Assembly (NCBI GenBank): GCA_017413145.1
Contig: JAFPUX010000027.1
Span: 1 to 12,592, forward strand
Length of the DNA stretch: 12,592 nucleotides
Reading direction: 5' to 3'
From: Kiritimatiellia bacterium
GTDB taxonomy: Bacteria > Verrucomicrobiota > Kiritimatiellia > RFP12 > UBA3636
This document shows positions 1-7,428 of this stretch, in pieces (position 1 is the first letter of the stretch; each line of letters opens with the position of its first letter). Under the pieces are notes generated by a model. That model saw only the letters and a program-made list of their open reading frames with translations. It was not told where the DNA came from and searched no databases. The position numbers were made by a program, and so were the translations under genes.

Positions 1-280
1 CGACGGCTCCAACGACCCGGCGCTGCGCCTCGCCCCGGAGCTGCCGTTCGACCCCGACACGCCGCCGATCCTCTTCGTCCACGGCGACGCGGACGAGCAC
101 CCCGCCACGGCGTCCGTCGCGACCTGGGAGCAGCTGCGCCGCATGGGCGTCCAGGGCGCGGTACACACGCTCGCCACGCGCGGCCACTGCTTCTACTTCG
201 CCGCCACCCCGGGAACCGGCTCCTACACCTTCCTCGACCGGGTCTGGGAGTTCCTCTCCGACAAGGGCTTCAACAAGTAG
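1..280 (+). CDS. Alpha/beta-hydrolase esterase, C-terminal fragment
   Basis: This is the last 92 codons of a gene that starts before the window; the reading frame begins at base 2 and ends with TAG at 278-280. The fragment has the final part of an alpha/beta-hydrolase of the dienelactone-hydrolase/acetyl-xylan-esterase type: a hydrophobic strand (PPILFVHGDAD, about fragment residues 21-31) carrying the probable catalytic Asp, a helix (TWEQLRRMG), and the catalytic-His motif RGHCF at about 60-64. The closing helix (FLDRVWEFLSDKGF) is normal for such proteins, so the C-terminus looks intact. The nucleophile Ser and any signal peptide lie outside the window. In this family such enzymes remove acetyl or feruloyl groups from plant polysaccharides; that substrate is an inference from family and neighbours. 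Its end overlaps the convergent nucleoside hydrolase gene by 11 bases, with no visible terminator between them. Confidence 0.8.
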   Translation, partial: DGSNDPALRLAPELPFDPDTPPILFVHGDADEHPATASVATWEQLRRMGVQGAVHTLATRGHCFYFAATPGTGSYTFLDRVWEFLSDKGFNK

Positions 281-1199
281 CCCGAAGCGGGAAACCGGCC
301 GACTCGCGCAGAAGCGCGGTGATGCGCGCGGAGACGGTTTCCTCCGGCGCGCGGAGGCGCAGGACGCGGGCGTTGCCCGCCGGATCGGGCGAGAAGGGCG
401 TGGAGAGGTCGGGCGCGACGCGGACGCGCCCCGGCTCGCCGAGCCCGTAGCAGTCGTTCTCGCCGTGGACCGCGAAATCGACGGTGACCGGGTCCCAGCT
501 CGGCCGCGTCATCCCCGGTCCGCAGTAGCGGCGGAACGCCTCGGCGAGCGGATGCGCGCAGTCCGGCGGCAGGCCGGAAAGATCCGTGATGACCGTTTCG
601 CCGCACTCGAACCCGGCGAAGACGATCGGCCCGTCCCACGCGTCGAGGAAGCGGCGCGAAGCGTCGGGCCGCTCGCGGATATTGGTCTCCGCGTAGCCCG
701 CGCACCGCGCGAAGCCGCCCGCCATCGCCCAGACGGCGCGCACCTTGCGGCGGAAGAGCGCGGGATCCTCCGCGAGGACTTCGTCGAGCGTGTTGAAGAA
801 GCCGATCGAGATCACGTCGACGGAGCCGTCCGGCGCCTCCGCGAAGACGCGGCGGTAGAGCTCGCGGGCGGTGCACGCCGTGGCGGGGAGCGCACCCCGC
901 CACGACGCCGCGAGCGCGGCGAGGTAGGGGGACGCGTTGCCGCTCGGCGGCGGCGGGTCGTCCGTCACGCCGACGGGGACGTCCTCCATCCCCCACGCGG
1001 CGAGGACCGCCTTCACCGCGGGCGCGGCGAGCGGCGTCTCGACGTTTCACGAGACGCCGCCGTGGCGGAACGCGCCGGCGTGGCGCCGCGCTTCGCCGCA
1101 GAGCAGCGCGAGCGCGGCGACGTCGTCGACGTCGTCGCAGAAGTCCGTCTCGAGGACGACGGTCGCGCCCGTGCGGGCGGAGAGGGGCTCGGGCGTCAT
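270..1199 (-). pseudogene. Nucleoside hydrolase family gene interrupted by in-frame TGA
   Basis: The reading frame from ATG 1197-1199 to TGA 270-272 would give 309 residues, near the usual length for inosine/uridine-preferring nucleoside hydrolase (IUNH) relatives, but codon 51 (1047-1049) is TGA. Both sides of the stop are in the same frame and both are family-like. Residues 16-30 (LETDFCDDVDDVAAL) give the N-terminal Asp-rich Ca/ribose-binding motif. After the stop come NVETPLAAPAVKAVL, then ETNIRERPDASRRFL, IVFAGFECGETV and the DPVTV motif that carries a late Asp in this family. The enzymes cleave N-glycosidic bonds of ribosides; many divergent members have unknown substrates. No signal peptide is seen. 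The ATG overlaps the TGA of the upstream beta-helix gene (ATGA), which implies translational coupling. Restart at GTG 1014-1016 would yield 248 residues but lacks a Shine-Dalgarno sequence and the Asp cluster. Either the gene is dead, or the read contains an error; a sequence error is a real possibility. Confidence 0.72.
1031..1060. repeat. Perfect inverted repeat around the premature stop
   Basis: Arms GCGGCGTCTC (1031-1040) and GAGACGCCGC (1051-1060) are exact complements separated by a 10-base loop. The loop holds the in-frame TGA (on the minus strand) of the nucleoside hydrolase gene. One arm encodes the family-typical VETP stretch, so that arm is native coding sequence. Such palindromes are prone to replication slippage and to sequencing errors, which makes this a likely cause of the break. 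Confidence 0.75.
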
Positions 1200-3559
1200 C
1201 GCAGCACCAGGATGGTCGGCGGTTCGCCGAAATGCTCGTAGCAGCCGACGTCGGGCGCGCCGCCGAAGGCGCGCGGCCGGCCCGCGAAGTCGCGGGCGCC
1301 GGCCATCCAGCCGCACGGGGCGCCGGCGTTCGTCAGCGGGGACTTCGCGCGGGGCCGCCAGTCGTTCTTCGCGGGGGCCGTGAAGAGGACGCCCTTTCCG
1401 TCGCAGTCGTCCGTGATCCGCATGGACGCGCCCGACGGATCGAGCGCGAGGACTTCCGCGACGGCGTTGGTGCTTCCGCCTTCGACGACCGTGTTGGCGA
1501 TTTGGACCACGGAGGTCAGGAGCGGGTTGTTGTCGACGGGGGACTCGCACCAGTAGAGGCCGGGCGCGCCCTTGTAGCTCCGGCCCCAGGGCCAGCCGTC
1601 GGCCTTCGGGAGGTTGTCCCAGAAGACGCAGTTGGTGATCGCGGGAACCGACGAATCGTTCTGGAACCAGGCGAGGCCGCCGACGTTTCGGACGAACGTG
1701 CAGTTCGCGAGAGAAGGAATGCTGCCCAGCTTGAACGGGAACTTGTTGTCGACGAAGAGCGTGCTGGTGACCTTGGCGACGGCCGCGTCCGGCGACCGGT
1801 AGAAGGAGGGCAGGTTGTTTCCGCTGGACGAAGTGTTGATCGTCGTCGTCGTGTTCGAAACCACGCAACGGTCGACCCAGACGCGGTCGTAGAAGAGCCC
1901 CGCGTTCGAGGAATCGAGCACGTTGCCGGCGATCGTGCAACCGACGAGGCGGACGGCGCCGTTCGGGCAGTCGTCGTTGTTGGAGCCGAACGTCGTTCCG
2001 GCCAGCCCGCCGCCGTACGATCGGAGCGTCTGGTTCCGGAAGACGCAGTTCGAGACGGTCGTGTGGCCCGTCGCGGCGACGGAGGTCTGGCCCCGGCTGG
2101 CGGTCGGTTCGACGTAGCAGGCGTCGAAGACCGAATTCTCGATCCAGAGCGAACCGTAGATCGCGCCGCCCGCGTTCCACAGGTCGGTATGGGACGTTCC
2201 GCACCGGACGAACGCGCACCCGTCGACAAGACCGTATCCGGACCGGGCGCCGAAGTCCGCGTGCGTTTCGTCGAAGGCGTAGATCGCGCCGCCGAACCGC
2301 GCCGTGCAGTCGACGAAATCGCAGTCGCGGATGGTCGCCGTGTTGACCGCCGCCGAACCGTCGAGCCGGATCGCGCCGCCCTTGTCCGAGCTGCCGTTCT
2401 TGAAGGTGACGCCCCGGACGGTGAAGCCGGACGCGGACACCCGGAGCAGGTTGGCGGACGAATCGCCGTCGAGGATCGTCTTCGACGCGCCTTCGCGCGA
2501 GACGACCGTCAGGTTCGCCGCGGTGACGCCGATCGCCGACGTCGCCGTGTAGATGCCGCGGTTCACGACGATCGTGTCGCCGTCGGAGGCGCCCTCGATC
2601 GCCGCCTTGAGCGCGTCGAAGTTGCCCTCCTGCGCGAAGATCTCGAAGGAGACGGACGCCGGCAGCGACGTCTTGCCCTTGTCGCTTTCGACCACGACCG
2701 TGCAGACGTAGTCGCCGTCGGGCAGGTTCGAAAGGACGAACTCGGCCGTCTCGCCGGTCCGGTCGCGGAGGACCGTCACCGGATCGCCGTCGTTCAGGCT
2801 GTACGAAACGGAATACTTCGTCGCGGGGTTGCCGTCTTCGTCCGTGCCCATCCCGACGTCCGCGAGCGCGATGGTCGCCGTCCGGCGGAACGTGGAAGCG
2901 GACAGCGATCCGATCGTCGGATGGGCGCCCGACACGATCTTGCGGACCTGGAGCGCGTTGAAGAAGGCGTTCGCGACTTCGTAGCGGATCGTGAAAGACT
3001 CGGTCGCGCTCTCTGCGATGAAGGTCCCGACCAGCGAGCCGCCGTAGCCGGTGGGGCGGGCGTAGACCGAACCGTCGCCCGGCGCGTAGGCGAAGGTGTT
3101 GCCCGGACCGCCGTCGGACGTCTTCTGGGTGGCCAGGATGAACTGGACCAGGTACGTCGCGCCGGGCGTCAGGTTCCGCAGCTGGAGGTCCACGTCCTTG
3201 CGCCGCGTATCGTCGTCGATCTTCGACCACCAGCCGTGCGCCAGCAGGTTGGAGTAGGCGACGTCGAGCGTGACGAGCGACGTGCCGTCGAGGTCCCAGT
3301 ACCACTCGCCCGAAAGGCCGAAGTCGGCGCAACCGGAGACGCCCTGGCGGCCGACGAACGGAACGCCGTTGACCGTGTTCGTGACGGCGGCGCCGCCGTT
3401 CGACTGGCACCAGGCGTACGCGAGCGTTCCGTTGGTCGCGATCGAGTCGCCCCGCGCGTCCATCTCAACCGACGTCCAGGAGACGTCCGTCGCGGCGCCG
3501 GCGGCGCACGCGAGGAACGCGGCGGCGGCCGCGAAAGCGGATGCGAGTCTGGTTTTCAT
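1196..3559 (-). CDS. Secreted right-handed beta-helix protein with N-terminal shared module
   Basis: A 787-residue exported protein. Residues 1-23 form a Sec signal peptide (MKTR, Ala-rich core, CAAGAA cleavage region). Residues about 26-208 are a beta-sandwich-like module also present at the C-terminus of the neighbouring SGNH protein. Residues about 213-308 look like an Ig/fibronectin-type strand domain. Residues about 311-740 are a pectate-lyase-like right-handed beta-helix: it opens with FDALKAAIEGASDGDTIVV and continues with repeated rungs such as NCVFRN, GCTIAGN, NCTFVRN and NCVFWDN. The end (SPLTNAGAP to PDVGCYE, about 740-774) resembles the choice-of-anchor Q domain. No anchor follows; the chain stops 13 residues later. 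The start ATG at 3557-3559 is preceded by a GGGGAG Shine-Dalgarno sequence about ten bases upstream, and the gap to the SGNH gene is 19 bases, so they are an operon. Enzymatic activity is unproven: it could be a polysaccharide lyase or an adhesin/binding protein. Its last codons overlap the nucleoside hydrolase start. Confidence 0.85.
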   Translation of the reverse strand: MKTRLASAFAAAAAFLACAAGAATDVSWTSVEMDARGDSIATNGTLAYAWCQSNGGAAVTNTVNGVPFVGRQGVSGCADFGLSGEWYWDLDGTSLVTLDVAYSNLLAHGWWSKIDDDTRRKDVDLQLRNLTPGATYLVQFILATQKTSDGGPGNTFAYAPGDGSVYARPTGYGGSLVGTFIAESATESFTIRYEVANAFFNALQVRKIVSGAHPTIGSLSASTFRRTATIALADVGMGTDEDGNPATKYSVSYSLNDGDPVTVLRDRTGETAEFVLSNLPDGDYVCTVVVESDKGKTSLPASVSFEIFAQEGNFDALKAAIEGASDGDTIVVNRGIYTATSAIGVTAANLTVVSREGASKTILDGDSSANLLRVSASGFTVRGVTFKNGSSDKGGAIRLDGSAAVNTATIRDCDFVDCTARFGGAIYAFDETHADFGARSGYGLVDGCAFVRCGTSHTDLWNAGGAIYGSLWIENSVFDACYVEPTASRGQTSVAATGHTTVSNCVFRNQTLRSYGGGLAGTTFGSNNDDCPNGAVRLVGCTIAGNVLDSSNAGLFYDRVWVDRCVVSNTTTTINTSSSGNNLPSFYRSPDAAVAKVTSTLFVDNKFPFKLGSIPSLANCTFVRNVGGLAWFQNDSSVPAITNCVFWDNLPKADGWPWGRSYKGAPGLYWCESPVDNNPLLTSVVQIANTVVEGGSTNAVAEVLALDPSGASMRITDDCDGKGVLFTAPAKNDWRPRAKSPLTNAGAPCGWMAGARDFAGRPRAFGGAPDVGCYEHFGEPPTILVLR

Positions 3560-3578
3560 GTTTCGGATCTCCCCTTCG

Positions 3579-5063
3579 TCACTCGGCGGGAAGCTCGCGG
3601 ACCTGGATGGCGTTGAGCGTGGTCCACTGGATGGTGGTCAGGGCGAAGGCCATCGCCTCGGCGTCGGCCGTGAAGACGCCGACGAGCGAGCCGCCCCGCG
3701 GCCAGCCCTCGCCGCCGGATTGGGCGCGGGCACCGTTCGGCGCGGTCGCGGACGCCCCGTCGGACTTGCCGTGAAGGACGAGCTGGACGAGGTACGTGCG
3801 CCCCTTCTCGAGCCCTTTGAGTGTAAGCACGCGCTTGCCGGCTTCGCCGACCCAGTGGTTCCGGAGCAGGCTGTCGTAGTCGTCCAGGCCTTCGTCGATC
3901 TGGCGGTACATGCCCGTGTCGACGCGGAACGGAACGCTGCCGGCGACGTCGTCGAGGTTCACCTCGCCGAGACCCCGGAACGGGACCGTGTTGACGGTGT
4001 AGTCGCCCTTGGCGTACGCGTAGACGAGCGTCCCGTCCGTCCGGATCGTGTCGCCGCTCTCGCTCATCGGCTCCGCGGTCCAGCCGATCGCGGCCGAAAC
4101 CGCGGCCGGCTTGGCCGCCACCTTCTTCTCGGCCAGCTTCTCGCCCGGCTTCTCGGCCTTCTTCCCGGCGGCCGCGGGCGCAGGCGCGGGCCGGGGCGCC
4201 GGCGCCTTCTTCGCGGCGGCGCCCGGCGCGGCGGGCAGCGGCTTGAAGACCGGCTTCTCCGTCGGCAGCTTGCCGGCGTCGAGTCGGGCCATCGCCTCCT
4301 TGAGCGCGGGGACGAGGACCTCCTTGTAGGCCTTGGGCGAGGGATGGAGGCAGTGCCCGAAGCCGTCGAGGTTCTTCTCGGAGTACATCTCCCCCTTGCA
4401 GGAGCCGTCCGCGTTCACGAGCTGCTCGCGGACGTCGACCCAGAACACCCGCTTGTTGTCGGCGAAGCCGACGATGATCGCGTTCACCGCCTCGTTGTTC
4501 GCGCGGCGGACCGCGCCCTGCGGGTTGGTCGTCATCTGGTACGGCAGGATCGGCATCAGGAACACCTTCGACTCCGGATGCTTGGCGAGGATGCGGTCGA
4601 GGATCATGCGGATGGCCGCGGCGATCTCCTCCGGCTTGTCGCAGGGCGTCTTCTGGAACGAGTTGTTCGTGCCGATGAGGACGTTGAAGTACTTCGCCGT
4701 GTAGCCGTCCAGCGCCCCGTTGTCGAGCCGCCACAGGAGGTTCTCGGTGCGGTCGCCGCCGATGCCCATGTTGAAGACGCGGCCCCAGCCCGTGCCGAGG
4801 CTGTCCAGCGCCTCCCGCGCCATCCAGTTCCAGTTGTCCGTGATGGAGTCGCCGAACAGGACGAGGTCGTAGCCGTTCGCGCCGTGCGCCTGGATCTCGG
4901 CGAGATCCTCGCGGAAGAGGTTCCACTGGTGCGCGTGGCTCTCGGGCCGCGGCTCGGGGATGCACGGGCCGCGCGGCGCGGAGGGTTCGTCCGCGGCGAG
5001 GACGGCGAGCGGCGCGAGCGCGAGGAGCGCGGCGGCCAGTTGTTTGCGGAGATCCGTTTTCAT
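3579..5063 (-). CDS. Secreted SGNH/GDSL hydrolase with C-terminal shared module
   Basis: A 494-residue exported protein. Residues 1-23 are a signal peptide (MKTDLRKQ, then a Leu/Ala core ending VLAAD). Residues about 42-262 are an SGNH hydrolase: block I LVLFGDSIT with Ser73, block II NMGIGGDRT with Gly100, block III IGTNNS with Asn133, and block V CLHPSPKAY with His240. Enzymes of this fold remove acyl groups, often acetyl esters from carbohydrates. The Asp normally three residues before the catalytic His is His237 here, so the triad looks altered. A Pro/Ala/Lys-rich linker (about 271-325) joins a C-terminal module (about 328-491) that matches the N-terminal module of the downstream beta-helix protein. 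The start at 5061-5063 has an AAGGA Shine-Dalgarno sequence nine bases upstream. It is probably the first gene of a three-gene unit with the beta-helix and nucleoside hydrolase genes. The substrate is unknown; a sugar acetyl ester is the best guess. Confidence 0.88.
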   Translation of the reverse strand: MKTDLRKQLAAALLALAPLAVLAADEPSAPRGPCIPEPRPESHAHQWNLFREDLAEIQAHGANGYDLVLFGDSITDNWNWMAREALDSLGTGWGRVFNMGIGGDRTENLLWRLDNGALDGYTAKYFNVLIGTNNSFQKTPCDKPEEIAAAIRMILDRILAKHPESKVFLMPILPYQMTTNPQGAVRRANNEAVNAIIVGFADNKRVFWVDVREQLVNADGSCKGEMYSEKNLDGFGHCLHPSPKAYKEVLVPALKEAMARLDAGKLPTEKPVFKPLPAAPGAAAKKAPAPRPAPAPAAAGKKAEKPGEKLAEKKVAAKPAAVSAAIGWTAEPMSESGDTIRTDGTLVYAYAKGDYTVNTVPFRGLGEVNLDDVAGSVPFRVDTGMYRQIDEGLDDYDSLLRNHWVGEAGKRVLTLKGLEKGRTYLVQLVLHGKSDGASATAPNGARAQSGGEGWPRGGSLVGVFTADAEAMAFALTTIQWTTLNAIQVRELPAE

Positions 5064-5133
5064 CGATCGTGTCCTTCCATTTCCGGAGGGTCCCGCGGGG
5101 CAGGAGACCCCTGTCCGCGCACCACGAGGCCAA

Positions 5134-5162
5134 ATAGTAGAGAATTCCGGGCGGCGGTGAAA
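5134..5162 (-). promoter_or_regulatory. Possible weak promoter before the SGNH gene
   Basis: The 135-base gap between the autotransporter-repeat gene and the SGNH gene holds, on the minus strand, a TACTAT -10-like box (5134-5139), 17 bases from a poor -35 candidate (TTTCAC, 5157-5162). The gap is locally AT-rich around the first box and also has the direct repeat AAAAACAG twice (+ strand, 5177-5194). No rho-independent terminator is visible here, so read-through from the upstream gene is also possible. The match is weak. Confidence 0.25.
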
Positions 5163-5198
5163 GGGACGGATCGACCAAAAACAGGTAAAAACAGATTC

Positions 5199-7265
5199 CT
5201 ACTTGACCATGATCAACGTGCCGACGACCGGGCCGAACATGTATTTCGCGTCGCTTTTCGCGGTGAGGCTCCAGCTTCCCGAACCGGGCGGAACGTCGCC
5301 CTCGAACGCCAGCCGGGGCGCGCCGTCCACGCGACTGGCCGTGAACGCCGTGACCGCGGGGCTGTGCGAGTACGTCGCCAGGTTCTCCGGGTCCGTGATC
5401 GTGAACGTCGCGCCGGGCGCGAACGCGAGGCCGGCGGGGAAATCCGCGTACCGGCCCGCGAACAGCTCCCCGCACGAAGCGCGCAGGGAGTTCGTCACCG
5501 TGACCGCGATGTTGGTGGCCCCCGCCGGGTCCGTCACGGCGCCCGCACCCGCGAACGAGGAGAGCAGGATCGGGTTGGCGTCCGGCAGCCGCAGCGTCGC
5601 GCCGTACTCCACGCGCACGGGCGTTCCGGGCCGCACGACGCCGTCCGTCTCCGCGAAGAGCGTTCCCGACTCCACCGCGATGCCGCCCGTGAGCGTGTTG
5701 GTGGCGTAGAGATGAAGCGGGTTTGACCCGCGCTTCACCAACTCGCCGCCCAGCCCCGCGTTGTCGGAGAGCGCGAGCGCGCATTCGAAGCGCGTGGCGC
5801 GGTCGGGACTCTCCACGTACGCCTTCGCGCCGTCGCCGTAGTTGCACCCGCGCGAGGTGACGACGACCCGCGAATGCTTCTTCGTTTCGTAATCGTATTC
5901 GGCGTAGGCGCTCGCGCCCCACCCCGTCGCGTCCTCGAACACGATGCGCGCGGGACCGACGTAGTCCGCCGTCGTGTAATCCACTTCGGTCGGCAGCGTG
6001 ACGGACGCCACGCCCTTCCCGCACGGCGACTCGAACGAAAACGGCATATGGCTCACGGGGTTGTTTCCGGAGAATTCCGACGTGTCGATGACGAGGCCTT
6101 TCTTCCAGACGACGAAATGGCTGGGATTGCCTTTGTAGAAGTCCGCATGAGTCGGCCCAACCCCCGTCCAGTCGCTCGACATCGTCGGCATCAGCGTTCC
6201 GCCGTCGGCGTTGACGGTGATGAGCGAAGCCGCGCCGGCAGCCCGGTGCTTGAAGAAACGCGCGGCCTTTACCGTCGCGCCGTCCTTCACGTTGAAGACA
6301 TTGGTCGAGATCGTTCCGCCGCCGCCGCCAAACCGAAGCGTCTCGGTCGTGAGCAGCGTCCCGTCGCCCGACACCGTGACGTCGGAACAGCCACCGTAGT
6401 CGCCAAGATAAAAACGCTGGGTCTGTCCGCCTTGCGTGACGCACGTGTCGTTCGTGCCGCCGGCCAGGTGGAACACGGCCGTGCCGGCGCGACCGGCGCT
6501 CAGGCTCCCGTTGTCCAGCTTGAACAACCCGCCCGTCTGGATGAAGCTGCCGAAGCTATCGGCATAGTACGCGACATGGACCGTATTGCTCACGTGCGCT
6601 TCGCCGCCCGACATGGCCCAATGCCCGATACTCGGAATGGTAGTACCCGTACCGATTTGGACCTCCCTGCCCACGCCAAGGATGCCGCCCGTCTGATGGA
6701 ACACGCCATGGCTGTCGAGGCCGACGCGAACCCAGTTGAGAAGCGTGTGCCCGTCGCCGATCAGCGACCGGCTTCCTCCTTTCAAGATGAAACCATCCCT
6801 GAACACGCGCGACGCCGGACTGCTCATTTCCATGAGACCTTGGTCGACTTGCGCACTGCGGGCGAGGTCGACATCGCCGTTCAAGAACAGCAAGCCCGGT
6901 CCTCTCTTGCGGAACAAGATGTCCGACGTACCCGTCGAGCCGCCGGTCAAGGTTCCATTGAGACGCAATGCGTTCGACTTGGTGGTTTCGACGTAGAGGG
7001 CGCCTTCCTCGATCACCACGTTGCCGGCGTACTCCGTCGTCGTCGTCCTCAGCACAACCTTGCCGGCGCCCTTCTTCACGACCCGCCCGTAGCCGTCAAT
7101 CGCCGCTTCGACCAGATACTCTTCGTTCGCGTCGGCCGAGACGACGAAGTCCGTGCCGTCCGCGACCGCGCTGCCGGCCCGCGCCGGGAGCGGGGCGAAC
7201 AACGTGCTCGACGCGACGGTCGCCGCGAGGACGGCGGCGGCGCTTCTCCTTGCGATGCATTTCAT
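5199..7265 (-). CDS. Autotransporter-repeat beta-helix surface protein, no barrel
   Basis: A 688-residue exported protein. I chose ATG 7263-7265 because it begins a clear signal peptide (MKCIARRSAAAVLAATVASS to PARAG, residues 1-31) and has AGGAG seven bases upstream; the frame is open further upstream but that part is not protein-like. Three segments resemble the autotransporter-associated beta-strand repeat (PF12951/TIGR02601 type): about 63-92 (VKKGAGKVVL to IEEGALYV), 118-146 and 509-537 (LVKRGSNPLHLY to VESGTLF). The middle has regular rungs with QTGG/MSGG/QTGG/LAGG at 191, 218, 243 and 267, that is every 24-27 residues, as in a beta-helix. There is no C-terminal outer-membrane barrel and no recognised sorting signal; it ends GTLIMVK. 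It is probably a cell-surface or secreted structural/adhesive protein. Two 60-base stretches checked by eye (6541-6600, 6781-6840) are about 53-55% GC, against 67% at 2221-2280 in the beta-helix gene. Confidence 0.82.
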   Translation of the reverse strand: MKCIARRSAAAVLAATVASSTLFAPLPARAGSAVADGTDFVVSADANEEYLVEAAIDGYGRVVKKGAGKVVLRTTTTEYAGNVVIEEGALYVETTKSNALRLNGTLTGGSTGTSDILFRKRGPGLLFLNGDVDLARSAQVDQGLMEMSSPASRVFRDGFILKGGSRSLIGDGHTLLNWVRVGLDSHGVFHQTGGILGVGREVQIGTGTTIPSIGHWAMSGGEAHVSNTVHVAYYADSFGSFIQTGGLFKLDNGSLSAGRAGTAVFHLAGGTNDTCVTQGGQTQRFYLGDYGGCSDVTVSGDGTLLTTETLRFGGGGGTISTNVFNVKDGATVKAARFFKHRAAGAASLITVNADGGTLMPTMSSDWTGVGPTHADFYKGNPSHFVVWKKGLVIDTSEFSGNNPVSHMPFSFESPCGKGVASVTLPTEVDYTTADYVGPARIVFEDATGWGASAYAEYDYETKKHSRVVVTSRGCNYGDGAKAYVESPDRATRFECALALSDNAGLGGELVKRGSNPLHLYATNTLTGGIAVESGTLFAETDGVVRPGTPVRVEYGATLRLPDANPILLSSFAGAGAVTDPAGATNIAVTVTNSLRASCGELFAGRYADFPAGLAFAPGATFTITDPENLATYSHSPAVTAFTASRVDGAPRLAFEGDVPPGSGSWSLTAKSDAKYMFGPVVGTLIMVK

Positions 7266-7272
7266 GGGGAGT

Positions 7273-7277
7273 CTCCT
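7273..7277 (-). promoter_or_regulatory. Shine-Dalgarno deciding the start at 7265
   Basis: AGGAG on the minus strand lies seven bases before ATG 7263-7265. Together with the signal peptide that begins at this ATG, it excludes the longer in-frame start at 7379. Confidence 0.75.
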
Positions 7278-7345
7278 GGCTGGGTCGGGTTTCCTTTCGT
7301 CCGCGCGGACGATGTTCGCTCCGGACGCCCCCGATTCTACGCCCG

Positions 7346-7361
7346 CCCGCCCGCGGGCGGG
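7346..7361. repeat. 16-base GC palindrome in the leader region
   Basis: A perfect self-complementary 16-mer with half-site CCCGCCCG lies in the 163-base gap between the lyase-like gene and the autotransporter-repeat gene. It has no loop and no T-run beside it, so it is not a convincing terminator. It could be an operator or low-complexity DNA. The gap also has AT-rich sequence (7378-7396), but I see no confident promoter. Confidence 0.4.
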
Positions 7362-7428
7362 TAGGTTCAAGACGGGCAAAATCGGGTAAAATAGAAAGCC
7401 CGCTCCGCCGAGATGAATCCGGTTTCGT

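Noticed and set aside
270..1016. A shorter intact protein starting at GTG 1014-1016
   Set aside because: It has no Shine-Dalgarno sequence and lacks the essential N-terminal Asp cluster, which is present in frame upstream of the stop.
1047..1049. TGA read as selenocysteine or as a reassigned codon
   Set aside because: The position is not a catalytic Cys position in the family, the TGA lies in a hairpin loop instead of upstream of a SECIS-type stem, and other genes here (beta-helix, SGNH) end in TGA.
1061..1090. Third copy of the dispersed hairpin repeat inside the nucleoside hydrolase gene
   Set aside because: It shares GCCGTGGCGG with the other copies, but the second half is not complementary and the protein there is only about two residues longer than related family members, so an insertion is not supported.
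1232..3616. Long + strand frames opposite the beta-helix, SGNH and autotransporter-repeat genes
   Set aside because: They are Arg/Asp/Val-rich shadows of high-GC coding sequence, without signal peptides or domains, while the minus-strand frames have clear motifs and ribosome-binding sites.
7346..7361. Rho-independent terminator after the lyase-like gene
   Set aside because: The palindrome has no loop and no T-run follows on the minus strand.
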